DNA of 64,000 nt from Mucilaginibacter empetricola (GTDB taxonomy: Bacteria > Bacteroidota > Bacteroidia > Sphingobacteriales > Sphingobacteriaceae), in assembly GCF_024808665.1 (NCBI RefSeq), contig NZ_JANUBZ010000002.1, forward strand, positions 688,017 through 752,016, written 5' to 3'. Made by a program: the position numbers and the translations under genes. Positions 54,454 to 63,259 of the stretch are shown here, piece after piece. The number at the start of each line of letters is the position of its first letter. The stretch's first letter is position 1. Under the pieces are notes generated by a model that was not told where the DNA came from, ran no database searches, and saw only the letters and a list, made by a program, of their open reading frames with translations.

Positions 54454-56652
54454 ATGAGCCGGAAAATTAGCGCTGAAAAATATATAAATAAAACATTTGT
54501 TCTGCAGCAAGATCAGACTGATTGCGGAATAGCCAGTTTATTAAGTATTATCCGGTTTTATGGAAGCGATCAAACACTCGAAAAGCTAAGAGAGCTAAGC
54601 GGAACCCATATTACCGGCACAACCTTGCTGGGTTTGTATCAATGTGCACAATCTATTGGGTTTGATGCCAAAGGCACAAAAATCAATTTTGAGTTTTTAA
54701 AGGCGCAAATATCGCCTTGTATTTTGCATGTTTTGATAGAGAACAGGTTAGAACATTATGTGGTATACTATGGCAAGAAACAGCGTAAAACAACCTCAGA
54801 AAAAGAAGTTTATTTAATTGGCGATCCCCGCAAAGGTTTAGTTGAAATGCACGAAGATGAGCTTGACGAAATATGGAAAAGTAAAATAGCCTTGCTTGTT
54901 CAGCCAAATTTAAATTTCAAGCCAGGTAAAAGTACATTGAATGGTAAATGGCTATGGTTTAAAAATGTGATAGATGACGATATCAACATATTAGTGATCA
55001 CAATTTTATTGGGATTTTTTATTACCGTGCTCGGTGTATCTACAGCTGTCTTTTACCAAAAAATGATTGATGATATTTTGCCACATGCCAAAATAAGTAA
55101 GCTGGTAGCAGGTATATCATTGTTGTTTTTCATTTTGGTAGGTAAAAGTTTCCTGACTTATTTAAGGCAGCATTTTATTTTGATGCAAAGTAAAAGCTTT
55201 AATGAACGTATTACCGGGAACTTTTTAAATGCGTTGTTTTATTTACCCAAATCTTTCTTTGACAAAAGAAAAACCGGCGATATGACAGCCCGTTTAAATG
55301 ATACTCAACGCATACAAAAAAATATAGCTTACATAGCCGGAACTGTTTGTATAGATATTTTAATAACTATTGTTACCCTTATTATTTTATTTATATACTC
55401 CACGCCAATTGCGGTGGTCACCTTGTGTTTTATTCCTGTAATTGTTTTTACGGTTTTGAATTTTGTAAAACCAATTCATAAACAGCAAAAAAATGTAATG
55501 ATTGCCTATGGAAGTACCGAAAGTAGTTATGTAGATCATATTAACGGTATATCAACAATAAAAGAGAATAATAGTGAAGCTGTTTTTATTTCAACCAATA
55601 AAGGAATTTTCAGGCATTTTCAGGAAGCTTCAATTGCTTTGGGCAATATTGGCAATAAATTTAACCTGGCATCTGAACTTTTAGGCGTTTTTATGCTCAT
55701 TAGCATGGTGATGGTTTCATCATACCTGGTTATTAATAAGCAAATAAAGATTGGTGAAATGGTTGCTGTATTATCTATGATTGGCAGTCTGTTGCCATCC
55801 GTTCATCGTCTGGCTCAATCCAATCTTCAAATTCAGGAGGCTAAGGTGGCGTTTGACAGGATGCATGAATTTGCATCAGTTAAACCGGAATTTGAATTGC
55901 AAGAAAATGAATTAATGGATTTGAACCTGGAACAATTGGTTGTTCAGGATATGGCATTTGGCTTTCCCGGCAGAAAATTAATTATTCAAAATGTTTCGTT
56001 TGAAGTACGAAAAGGTGAGCTGATAGTTTTAGTTGGGGAAAGCGGTTGCGGAAAGAGTACCATTTTGCAACTATTGCAAAGATTTTACTACCCGGCAAAG
56101 GGTAATATCTTCGTCAACGACAGACAGATAGCAGAATTATATATTCCCTCGTGGAGAGATATTATTGCTACTGTTCCGCAGGATGTTAAATTATTTAATA
56201 CCACCCTGGCTGAAAATATTACTATGGGCAGAAAAATTGACTCGATAACCGAAGTTCATAATTTCTGCGAAAAGTATGGCTTTGATAAGTATTTTTCGGC
56301 GTTTCCGCAGGGCTATTTAACCATTGTAGGCGAGGAGGGTATAAACCTATCCGGCGGGCAAAAGCAACTGGTTGCCATGGCGCGGGCATTGTTTAAAAAG
56401 CCGCAGCTTTTATTATTAGATGAAGCGACTGCGGCAATGGATAAAAATACGGAGCAATTTATATTTTCTCTCCTTAAAAAATTAAGCGACGAAATTGCGG
56501 TAATAATGGTAACGCACCGGATAAATACCGTAAAAAATGCCGACAGGATTTATATTATTGAAGATGGGATAGTTATTGACAAAGGGACGCATACCTCTTT
56601 AATGTTAACTAACAATCTTTATAGCAATACATTAGCGGAGTATAGTATGTAA
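54454..56652 (+). CDS. C39-peptidase-containing ABC exporter 1 (PCAT)
   Basis: PCATs cut double-glycine leaders and export the core peptide. I use the ATG at 54454 over the TTG at 54445 (732 residues). The peptidase domain has Cys24 (QQDQTDCGIASLLS), His101 (LEHYVVYYG) and Asp124 (LIGDPRKG), so it should be active. An ABC membrane domain follows (about 165-460), then the ATPase with Walker A GESGCGKST (528-536), signature LSGGQKQ, Walker B LLLLDEAT and the switch VTHR. It has about 12 residues before the peptidase core. It lies between the redoxin gene and an ABC ATPase/permease pair. No HlyD gene is directly next to it; it may share the one at 58835. Confidence 0.92.
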   Translation: MSRKISAEKYINKTFVLQQDQTDCGIASLLSIIRFYGSDQTLEKLRELSGTHITGTTLLGLYQCAQSIGFDAKGTKINFEFLKAQISPCILHVLIENRLEHYVVYYGKKQRKTTSEKEVYLIGDPRKGLVEMHEDELDEIWKSKIALLVQPNLNFKPGKSTLNGKWLWFKNVIDDDINILVITILLGFFITVLGVSTAVFYQKMIDDILPHAKISKLVAGISLLFFILVGKSFLTYLRQHFILMQSKSFNERITGNFLNALFYLPKSFFDKRKTGDMTARLNDTQRIQKNIAYIAGTVCIDILITIVTLIILFIYSTPIAVVTLCFIPVIVFTVLNFVKPIHKQQKNVMIAYGSTESSYVDHINGISTIKENNSEAVFISTNKGIFRHFQEASIALGNIGNKFNLASELLGVFMLISMVMVSSYLVINKQIKIGEMVAVLSMIGSLLPSVHRLAQSNLQIQEAKVAFDRMHEFASVKPEFELQENELMDLNLEQLVVQDMAFGFPGRKLIIQNVSFEVRKGELIVLVGESGCGKSTILQLLQRFYYPAKGNIFVNDRQIAELYIPSWRDIIATVPQDVKLFNTTLAENITMGRKIDSITEVHNFCEKYGFDKYFSAFPQGYLTIVGEEGINLSGGQKQLVAMARALFKKPQLLLLDEATAAMDKNTEQFIFSLLKKLSDEIAVIMVTHRINTVKNADRIYIIEDGIVIDKGTHTSLMLTNNLYSNTLAEYSM

Positions 56653-56673
56653 TTTGACCAGTATGTTAATGAT

Positions 56674-57588
56674 ATGCGCAAGATGAAAACAGCAGACGGA
56701 ATTTTAAAACTACATAATATATCAAAAACATATGGTGATAAAAAAGTATTGGATGGTATCACCCTGGATATACCGGAAGGGGCGGTTTTTGGGGTACTAG
56801 GGCCAAACGGAAGCGGTAAGACAACCCTGCTCGGCATTGTGCTTGATGTTATAAAATGTGACGGAGGATATTGTGAATGGGTTGGAAACGGTGCCGGTAA
56901 ATTTAATAAAATGAAAGTTGGGTCATTATTAGAAACGCCCAATTTTTATCCCTATCTCAATGCTGAACAAAATTTAAAAATCACCGCTTTAATTAAGCAA
57001 AGTGATTACGCTGATATTGCTGTGGTGCTTAATCAACTTGATTTAACTGCAAGTAAAAAAAAGATGTTTAGCACTTATTCCCTTGGAATGAAACAAAGAC
57101 TGGCTATTGCCGCCTGCCTTATCGGGAATCCGGAAATAATTATACTTGATGAGCCCACCAATGGTTTAGATCCCGAAGGCCTGGCAGATGTACGGGCTTT
57201 AATAAAACATTTGCATGCTCATGGAAAAACGATTATTGTGGCCAGCCACTTGTTAGATGAAATAGAAAAAATTTGCACGCACGTAGCCGTTTTAAATAAG
57301 GGTAAACTTGTTGCTTCAGGTACCGTTAAGGAGGTGTTCAATTATCCCGATATTATAGAGGTATCAAGTAAACATATCGATCATTTATGTGACGCCTTGC
57401 AACAGTTTCATTACGCTTCGAAAATAACTCGCGAAGGAAATATGATCAGGGTGTTTTTTAGGGAAGATGAACTTCACCCTGAAAGGCTTTTCAGGTTTTG
57501 CGCCGAAAAAGGAATAGACCTTAATCACTTACAGGTTGTGAAAAACAACATGGAACAATCGTTTTTTGATTTAATAAAAGCAAGTTGA
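56674..57588 (+). CDS. ABC transporter ATP-binding protein (CcmA/LanF/BcrA-like)
   Basis: The 304-residue ATPase shows Walker A GPNGSGKTT, signature YSLGMKQRLAIAACLIG, Walker B IIILDEPTNGLDPEG and the switch VASHLLDE, with a C-terminal ~90-residue extension typical of LanF/BcrA-type subunits. The ATG at 56674 could also be the internal one at 56683. With the permease starting 4 bases downstream it forms an ABC-2-type transporter of the kind that gives producers self-protection from their own peptide. Its place between two exporters supports an immunity role. Confidence 0.9.
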   Translation: MRKMKTADGILKLHNISKTYGDKKVLDGITLDIPEGAVFGVLGPNGSGKTTLLGIVLDVIKCDGGYCEWVGNGAGKFNKMKVGSLLETPNFYPYLNAEQNLKITALIKQSDYADIAVVLNQLDLTASKKKMFSTYSLGMKQRLAIAACLIGNPEIIILDEPTNGLDPEGLADVRALIKHLHAHGKTIIVASHLLDEIEKICTHVAVLNKGKLVASGTVKEVFNYPDIIEVSSKHIDHLCDALQQFHYASKITREGNMIRVFFREDELHPERLFRFCAEKGIDLNHLQVVKNNMEQSFFDLIKAS

Positions 57589-57592
57589 AAAT

Positions 57593-58372
57593 ATGGTAAA
57601 ACTGCTGCAAATAGAATGGATAAAATTGAGATACTACAGGAGTTTTTGGGTACTTCTGTCATTTTTTTTCGTGGCGTTACTTTCCATCAACTACTTTATA
57701 TACAACTTGTATAGAAAAAAAAGTGCTGAAAATGTAACTACACATAGTCTGTTTACTTTTCCTCAGGTATGGCATACGGTTACCTATATATCAGGTTTTG
57801 CTTTTTTTATCCCCGCATTATTAATAATCATTTTGGGGACTAATGAAATAGTTTTTCGTACTTACCGGCAAAATATAATAGATGGATTAAGCCGGGCGCA
57901 GTATATCAATACAAAGTTTGTTTTAATATTGATTTTGTCGGCCGTGTGTACCGTTTTGGCAGTAATTACTGTACTCGTTTTTGGCTTTTCGTCAAAGGGA
58001 GTAATCAATTTTGAAGGCGGTACCTTTGTTTTCTATTTTTATATTCAATGTGTGTGTTACAGCAGCATGGCGCTGCTTTTTGCAATTGTGATAAAAAAAA
58101 CGGGCATGGCTATCGGGTCATTTGTGTTATATGCGTGGGTTTTAGAAAAATCGGTTTCAGGTATCCTTAATTCAGCCTTTAAATATAACGTTGGCAATTA
58201 TCTTCCTTTAAGCTCGTCAGACAAACTAATCCCTGTACCTTTTGGGGATACCTTAAACAAACTTAACGAACAGCCATCAACAATGATTTTATTTTGTGTG
58301 GCATTAATTTACTTAGCTGCAATTTATTTGTTAGCTTATTACAAAATTCAGAATGAAGATATTGGGAATTAA
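57593..58372 (+). CDS. ABC-2-type permease (LanE/BcrB-like)
   Basis: The 259-residue protein has six membrane helices (about 18-40, 60-83, 104-130, 142-165, 172-195, 232-250) and a hydrophilic N terminus (MVKLLQIEWIKLRYYRSFWV) typical of ABC-2 permeases. FRTYRQNIIDGLSR is the usual cytoplasmic coupling helix. It begins 4 bases after the ATPase gene. The pair probably expels peptide from the membrane. Confidence 0.88.
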   Translation: MVKLLQIEWIKLRYYRSFWVLLSFFFVALLSINYFIYNLYRKKSAENVTTHSLFTFPQVWHTVTYISGFAFFIPALLIIILGTNEIVFRTYRQNIIDGLSRAQYINTKFVLILILSAVCTVLAVITVLVFGFSSKGVINFEGGTFVFYFYIQCVCYSSMALLFAIVIKKTGMAIGSFVLYAWVLEKSVSGILNSAFKYNVGNYLPLSSSDKLIPVPFGDTLNKLNEQPSTMILFCVALIYLAAIYLLAYYKIQNEDIGN

Positions 58373-58411
58373 TAATTAAAAATATTGAAGTAAACAACCA
58401 CCGCATAACTT

Positions 58412-58768
58412 ATGAATAAGAGATTTTTATACGCCATTATATTAGCCCTAATAGTTTTATTTACAGCCTACGAAGAGTTGCATTTTAGAAAATACCTTTT
58501 CAGTATGCCTAAAACCGTAATTATAGCTGGTAGCTTACCCAATTTTTTGGCCGCTATGTTATTTGCTTTTGCCTATATGGTGATTAAAAACCCCGTTAAT
58601 AACGCTGAAATAATAAGGTCGATTACGTTTATTGTAATTGGTTTAATATTATACGAGTTCGCTCAAATATGGATACCCAATATGGTTTTTGATGTAAAAG
58701 ATATTATAGCATCTATACTGGGCGGGGCGTTATCATATCTTATTATATACTGGGTTAACTATAAATAA
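58412..58768 (+). CDS. Small four-helix membrane protein, VanZ-like
   Basis: The 118-residue protein has about four membrane helices. The stretch ILYEFAQIWIPNMVFDVKDIIASILGG resembles the end of VanZ-like proteins (FE-x-x-Q, then FDxxDIxANxxGG). Its role is unknown; VanZ gives teicoplanin resistance in enterococci, so a protective envelope role is possible. It sits between the ABC permease and the HlyD gene, probably in the same operon. Confidence 0.65.
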   Translation: MNKRFLYAIILALIVLFTAYEELHFRKYLFSMPKTVIIAGSLPNFLAAMLFAFAYMVIKNPVNNAEIIRSITFIVIGLILYEFAQIWIPNMVFDVKDIIASILGGALSYLIIYWVNYK

Positions 58769-58834
58769 GGGGACCTGATTTTTCGCCCGCTTAAATTTAA
58801 ATCAACGGTTTGACAGATATTAAATATAAATCCG

Positions 58835-60001
58835 ATGCGGCTACCTATTTATTCAAACGACGACATTTCTCAAAACGTTATATCCTACAGATATCGCATA
58901 AAAAACAAAAGTAAGCTCATTTACACCATAACCCTTTTAACAATAATAGCCTGTTTAACCTGCTTACCATTTATAAAAGTACAAATCAGCATAAATGCCG
59001 GAGGAGTATTTGAACCCTCTACCGAAAAAACAGAGCTCCTGGCCCCTGTAAGCGGAAGGATAATAAAAGAGAATTTGAAAGACAACCAGGAGGTATACAC
59101 CGGAGATACACTTTTAATTTTCGATTCATCTTTACCCAAAAAACAAAACAACCTTTTAGATAGCCAAAAACGAAGCTTAAGCGCACTGTTACATGATGCA
59201 ACGGTATTATTATCTCAAAAAAGCTACCTCGATATTAACCTCAATTTAAATACCGGTCAGTACCAGACTTCTTTACAGCAGTTAAAACAAGAGCTGGACT
59301 ATAGTAAACTAACAAAAGACCAGGCCGAAAAAACCTTTAAAAGATTTGAAAGTTTGTACAGCAACAAAGTACTTACGGATGCTGAATTTGAAAAATATTC
59401 GCTCGACTATAAGCAGGCTGTTTCTTCTTACAACTTAATCCCAACCCGTTATCGTTCCCAATGGGAATTGGATGCTAAAGAGTATACCAAAGAGTTAAAG
59501 CAGCTAAATGGGCAGCAGGCCGATTTAAAAGATCAAAGTCAGAAATATGTATTAAAAGCACCCTTACACGGTTCAATACAAAATTTAAATGGCATACAAA
59601 CGGGCGAATTTGTAATTGCCAATCAAAAAATAGCAGATATTTCTCCGGATACCAAAATATTGGCGTTCTGCTATATTAAACCATCAGATATTGGATTAAT
59701 ATACAAAGGACAGCCGGTAAAATTTCAGGTAGATGCCTTTAATTATAACCAATGGGGTTTGCTGGATGGTAAGGTGCTTGATATATCTGATGATATATTA
59801 TTATCGGCAGATAATCAGCCTGTATTTAAAGTGAAATGCATAATCGATAAAAGTTACCTCGCTTTAAAAAATGGCTACCGGGGGTATATAAAAAAGGGGA
59901 TGAGTTTTACCGGAAGATTAAAAGTAACAGAAAGGACGCTGTATCAGTTGCTTTATGATCAGGTAGATAATTGGGTAAACCCTAATTCAAAAAATAATTA
60001 A
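58835..60001 (+). CDS. HlyD-family periplasmic adaptor (membrane fusion protein)
   Basis: The 388-residue protein has a cytoplasmic start, one membrane helix (about 33-52, LIYTITLLTIIACLTCLPF), a lipoyl half (AGGVFEPSTEKTELLAPVSG, GRIIKENLKDNQEVYTGDTLL), a long alpha-hairpin (about 105-235) and the second lipoyl half (YVLKAPLHGSIQNLNGIQTG), then a beta-barrel domain. This is the standard adaptor of type I peptide secretion. It ends 15 bases before exporter 2, so the two form a unit; an outer-membrane TolC partner is not in the window. Confidence 0.92.
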   Translation: MRLPIYSNDDISQNVISYRYRIKNKSKLIYTITLLTIIACLTCLPFIKVQISINAGGVFEPSTEKTELLAPVSGRIIKENLKDNQEVYTGDTLLIFDSSLPKKQNNLLDSQKRSLSALLHDATVLLSQKSYLDINLNLNTGQYQTSLQQLKQELDYSKLTKDQAEKTFKRFESLYSNKVLTDAEFEKYSLDYKQAVSSYNLIPTRYRSQWELDAKEYTKELKQLNGQQADLKDQSQKYVLKAPLHGSIQNLNGIQTGEFVIANQKIADISPDTKILAFCYIKPSDIGLIYKGQPVKFQVDAFNYNQWGLLDGKVLDISDDILLSADNQPVFKVKCIIDKSYLALKNGYRGYIKKGMSFTGRLKVTERTLYQLLYDQVDNWVNPNSKNN

Positions 60002-60016
60002 TAGTGGGAAGTTCAC

Positions 60017-62143
60017 ATGAAAGTAAAACAACGCGATATAACTGATTGTGGGGCCGCCTGCCTGGCTTCTATAGCTGATTATTATAAATTGAAGGTGCCC
60101 GTAGCCCGCATAAGGCAACTTGCAGGTACCGATAAAAAGGGCACCAATGTGACCGGAATGATAGAAGCAGCCGAAAAACTTGGCTTTGAAGCCAAAGGGC
60201 TTAAAGGCCCGTTTGAAAGCTTGTTTAAAATTCCGCTTCCTGCTATTGCTCATGTAATGGTGAAGGATGTATTGCACCATTATGTGGTGATTTATAAGGT
60301 TACCGGGAAATTTATTTTAGTGATGGACCCCGGAGATGGGCAGTTACATAAAAAAACCTACGAGGAATTTAAAAATGAATGGACCGGGGTATTGATACTG
60401 CTTTTGCCTGCCGAAAAATTTGAAGAAGGCAATCAAAAAGTTTCAACTAACCGCCGCTTCTGGAATCTTATTAAACCACATAAGGATGTATTTATACAAT
60501 CACTGGTTGGCGCGGTGATCTATACCATTTTAGGTTTAGCAATATCAGTATATGTGCAAAAACTGGTAGATTTTGTATGGGTTGACGGGAATAAAAACCT
60601 TTTAAATATGATGAGTATAATCATGGTTATACTATTGATTATACAATTAATTATAGGCACGGTAAAAACGGTATTTACCATAAAAACCGGACAGCTGATT
60701 GATGCGAAGTTAATTTTAGGCTATTATAAACACCTGCTAAAATTACCTCAGCAGTTTTTTGATACCATGCGCGTTGGCGAAATTATATCAAGAATTAACG
60801 ACGCAGTTAAAATAAGAACGTTTTTAAATGATATAAGTATCAATTTTTTGGTAAACATTTTTATTGTTTTCTTCTCTTTCGTAATGATGTTTACCTATTA
60901 CTGGAAACTGGCCTTAATATTACTGATAGCTATCCCCATGTACCTGGCAATTTATTGGATAGCTAACATGCTCAATAAAAAAGTTCAGCGAAAACTCATG
61001 GAAGATTCCGCAGAGCTTGAGTCTCAATTAGTGGAAAGTTTGAATGCCGTAGGCACCATAAAAAGGTTCGGTTTAGAAGATTTTACCAATGAGAAAACCG
61101 AGAGGAGCTTTGTGAAATTATTATCGACTATTTATTCTTCGGGGAAAAATTCAATAATTTCGGGCACCTCGGCAGAATTTACTTCCCGGTTCTTAACCAT
61201 TGCTTTGCTTTGGATAGGTTCAAACTATGTTTTAGACAAACAAATTACCCCGGGCGAATTGCTTTCATTTTACACACTGATAAGCTATTTTACCGATCCT
61301 ATTTCTTCATTAATAGGGATGAATAAAACCGTGCAGGACGCAATTATTGCTTCGGACAGGTTATTTGAAATTATGGATCTGGAAACTGAACCCGAAGATA
61401 ACCAGATAACATTAACTGCCGATAAAATAGGCGACCTCAGTTTTAAGAATGTTTCTTTCCGTTATGGAACGCGCAAGAGTATTTTTAAAGATTTGAATTT
61501 AAATATCCCTCACGGGCAATTTACGGCCATTGTTGGGGAAAGCGGCTCCGGTAAATCAACCTTAATGTCGTTACTACAAAATATATTCCCCATTAACGGC
61601 GGAAGTATATTTATTGGCGATTATAATTTAAAATATATTAAAAATTCATCCCTGCGTAGTCTCATTGCTGTTGTACCTCAACAAATTGATCTTTTTGCAG
61701 GTAATGTAATTGAAAATATTGCCATAGGCGATTATGAGCCCAATCTGGAAAAAATTGTAACCCTTTCCACACAGCTGGGGATAATGGATTTTATAGAAAG
61801 TCTGCCCAAAGGTTTCAAAACCTATCTGGGCGAAAACGGCACAACTTTATCGGGCGGCCAGCGACAGCGAATTGCTATAGCGAGGGCACTATACCGCGAT
61901 CCTGAAATTTTAATTTTAGATGAAGCCACTTCTTCATTGGATACTACAGCCGAAAAATATGTTCAAAATATGATTGAGCTGTTAAAAAGAAAAAACAAAA
62001 CCATAATTGTAATTGCCCACCGGTTAAGCACGGTAGTTGGTGCCGATAAAATAGTTGTTTTAAATAATGGCGAAGTTGAAGAAGAGGGAATACATTCGTC
62101 CTTATTAGAGTTAGATGGACACTATGCGCGTTTATACAGATAA
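60017..62143 (+). CDS. C39-peptidase-containing ABC exporter 2 (PCAT)
   Basis: The 708-residue exporter has a complete peptidase domain with Cys11 (KQRDITDCGAACLASIAD), His88 (LHHYVVIYKV) and Asp104 (LVMDPGDGQ), then the ABC membrane domain (about 150-440) and the ATPase with Walker A GESGSGKST (507-515), signature LSGGQRQR, Walker B ILILDEAT and VIAHR. It differs clearly from exporter 1 and looks like the common Bacteroidota PCAT that works with HlyD. Both exporters retain all catalytic residues, so neither looks decayed. Confidence 0.94.
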   Translation: MKVKQRDITDCGAACLASIADYYKLKVPVARIRQLAGTDKKGTNVTGMIEAAEKLGFEAKGLKGPFESLFKIPLPAIAHVMVKDVLHHYVVIYKVTGKFILVMDPGDGQLHKKTYEEFKNEWTGVLILLLPAEKFEEGNQKVSTNRRFWNLIKPHKDVFIQSLVGAVIYTILGLAISVYVQKLVDFVWVDGNKNLLNMMSIIMVILLIIQLIIGTVKTVFTIKTGQLIDAKLILGYYKHLLKLPQQFFDTMRVGEIISRINDAVKIRTFLNDISINFLVNIFIVFFSFVMMFTYYWKLALILLIAIPMYLAIYWIANMLNKKVQRKLMEDSAELESQLVESLNAVGTIKRFGLEDFTNEKTERSFVKLLSTIYSSGKNSIISGTSAEFTSRFLTIALLWIGSNYVLDKQITPGELLSFYTLISYFTDPISSLIGMNKTVQDAIIASDRLFEIMDLETEPEDNQITLTADKIGDLSFKNVSFRYGTRKSIFKDLNLNIPHGQFTAIVGESGSGKSTLMSLLQNIFPINGGSIFIGDYNLKYIKNSSLRSLIAVVPQQIDLFAGNVIENIAIGDYEPNLEKIVTLSTQLGIMDFIESLPKGFKTYLGENGTTLSGGQRQRIAIARALYRDPEILILDEATSSLDTTAEKYVQNMIELLKRKNKTIIVIAHRLSTVVGADKIVVLNNGEVEEEGIHSSLLELDGHYARLYR

Positions 62144-62234
62144 TGGGTAAACATTAAGTGTATAGTAAATTTATTTGCGGCTGGCAACCAAACAAGTAAA
62201 CGGCATATGGAGTTATTTATTAAATTAGCTTGCT

Positions 62235-63140
62235 ATGTTACCTATTAAACCACACTTATGGTTCAGCGCGCCCGCAAAAGAGGCGGCAGAATTCTATTCC
62301 GGCTTACTGCCAAATTCGGCGCTTAATTATGCCGGTCACTTTTCAATGCCGGGCGGCGGCAGGTGCGAAGTAGCGGAATTTACTGTCGCCGGCCAGCCTT
62401 TCTTAGGTATCAGCACCGGGCCAGGGCTACCTATCAACCCGTCCATTTCCTTTATGATCAATTTTGATCCCTCGCGTGACGCAGATGCCGCCCAACGTAT
62501 TGATGAGGTTTGGAACAAATTGCTGCCAGGCGGCAAGGTGATGATGCCGCTGGACAAATACCCTTTTAGCGAGCGTTATGGTTGGGTGGCCGATAAATAT
62601 GGTGTTTCCTGGCAGCTGATCCTCACCAATCCCGCAGGCGAACCACGGCCGGTAATTACGCCGTCGCTCATGTTTACTCAGCCAGTAGCGGGTAAGGCAA
62701 ATGAGGCCATTGATTTTTATTGCTCGATATTTAAAGATGGCAAACGGGGTACCACTGCCCCCCGACCGCAGGATATGGGCCCTGACAAAGCAGGCTCCTT
62801 AATGTTTGCCGATTTTTTTATTGACCAAACCTGGCTGGCGGCTATGGATAGCGCGCATGAACATGGCTTTAATTTTACTGATGCTGTTTCCCTGCTGATT
62901 ACCTGCGAAACGCAGGAAGAGATTGATTACTACTGGTCGGCACTAGCGGCCGACGGCCAACCCGGCCAATGCGGCTGGCTGAAGGACAAGTACGGCGTAG
63001 CCTGGCAAGTTACATCAACCGTAATGTTTGATGCCCTGAAAAATGGCAGTCCCGAACAAGTTGACCGGGTAACCGGCACTTTTATGCAAATGCAAAAGGT
63101 GGATGTTGCAGTGTTGGAAAAGGCTTATAGGGGTGGGTGA
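62235..63140 (+). CDS. Two-domain VOC-superfamily (PhnB-like) protein
   Basis: The 301-residue protein has two tandem PhnB-type beta-alpha-beta-beta-beta units: PHLWFSAPAKEAAEFYSGLL to DKYGVSWQLIL (about 4-133) and PSLMFTQPVAGKANEAIDFY to DKYGVAWQVTS (about 141-262). This is the 3-dmu-9_3-mt-type group often annotated as VOC family or demethylubiquinone methyltransferase-like. No methyltransferase motif is present. Function unknown. Its coding DNA is GC-richer than the peptide cluster, and it is separated from exporter 2 by 91 bases. A 6-bp hairpin with a TGAA loop (63147-63162) follows the stop. Confidence 0.85.
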   Translation: MLPIKPHLWFSAPAKEAAEFYSGLLPNSALNYAGHFSMPGGGRCEVAEFTVAGQPFLGISTGPGLPINPSISFMINFDPSRDADAAQRIDEVWNKLLPGGKVMMPLDKYPFSERYGWVADKYGVSWQLILTNPAGEPRPVITPSLMFTQPVAGKANEAIDFYCSIFKDGKRGTTAPRPQDMGPDKAGSLMFADFFIDQTWLAAMDSAHEHGFNFTDAVSLLITCETQEEIDYYWSALAADGQPGQCGWLKDKYGVAWQVTSTVMFDALKNGSPEQVDRVTGTFMQMQKVDVAVLEKAYRGG

Positions 63141-63259
63141 TATTAGTTAAGCTGAAGCTTAATGCATTGTAGGTGGAAGTTTATAAGCTTCGCTCGGTGA
63201 GGACTTATCCACAACCATTGTAGTACCCCTTAACGTTCACTACTTTCGCCTCGACCAAT

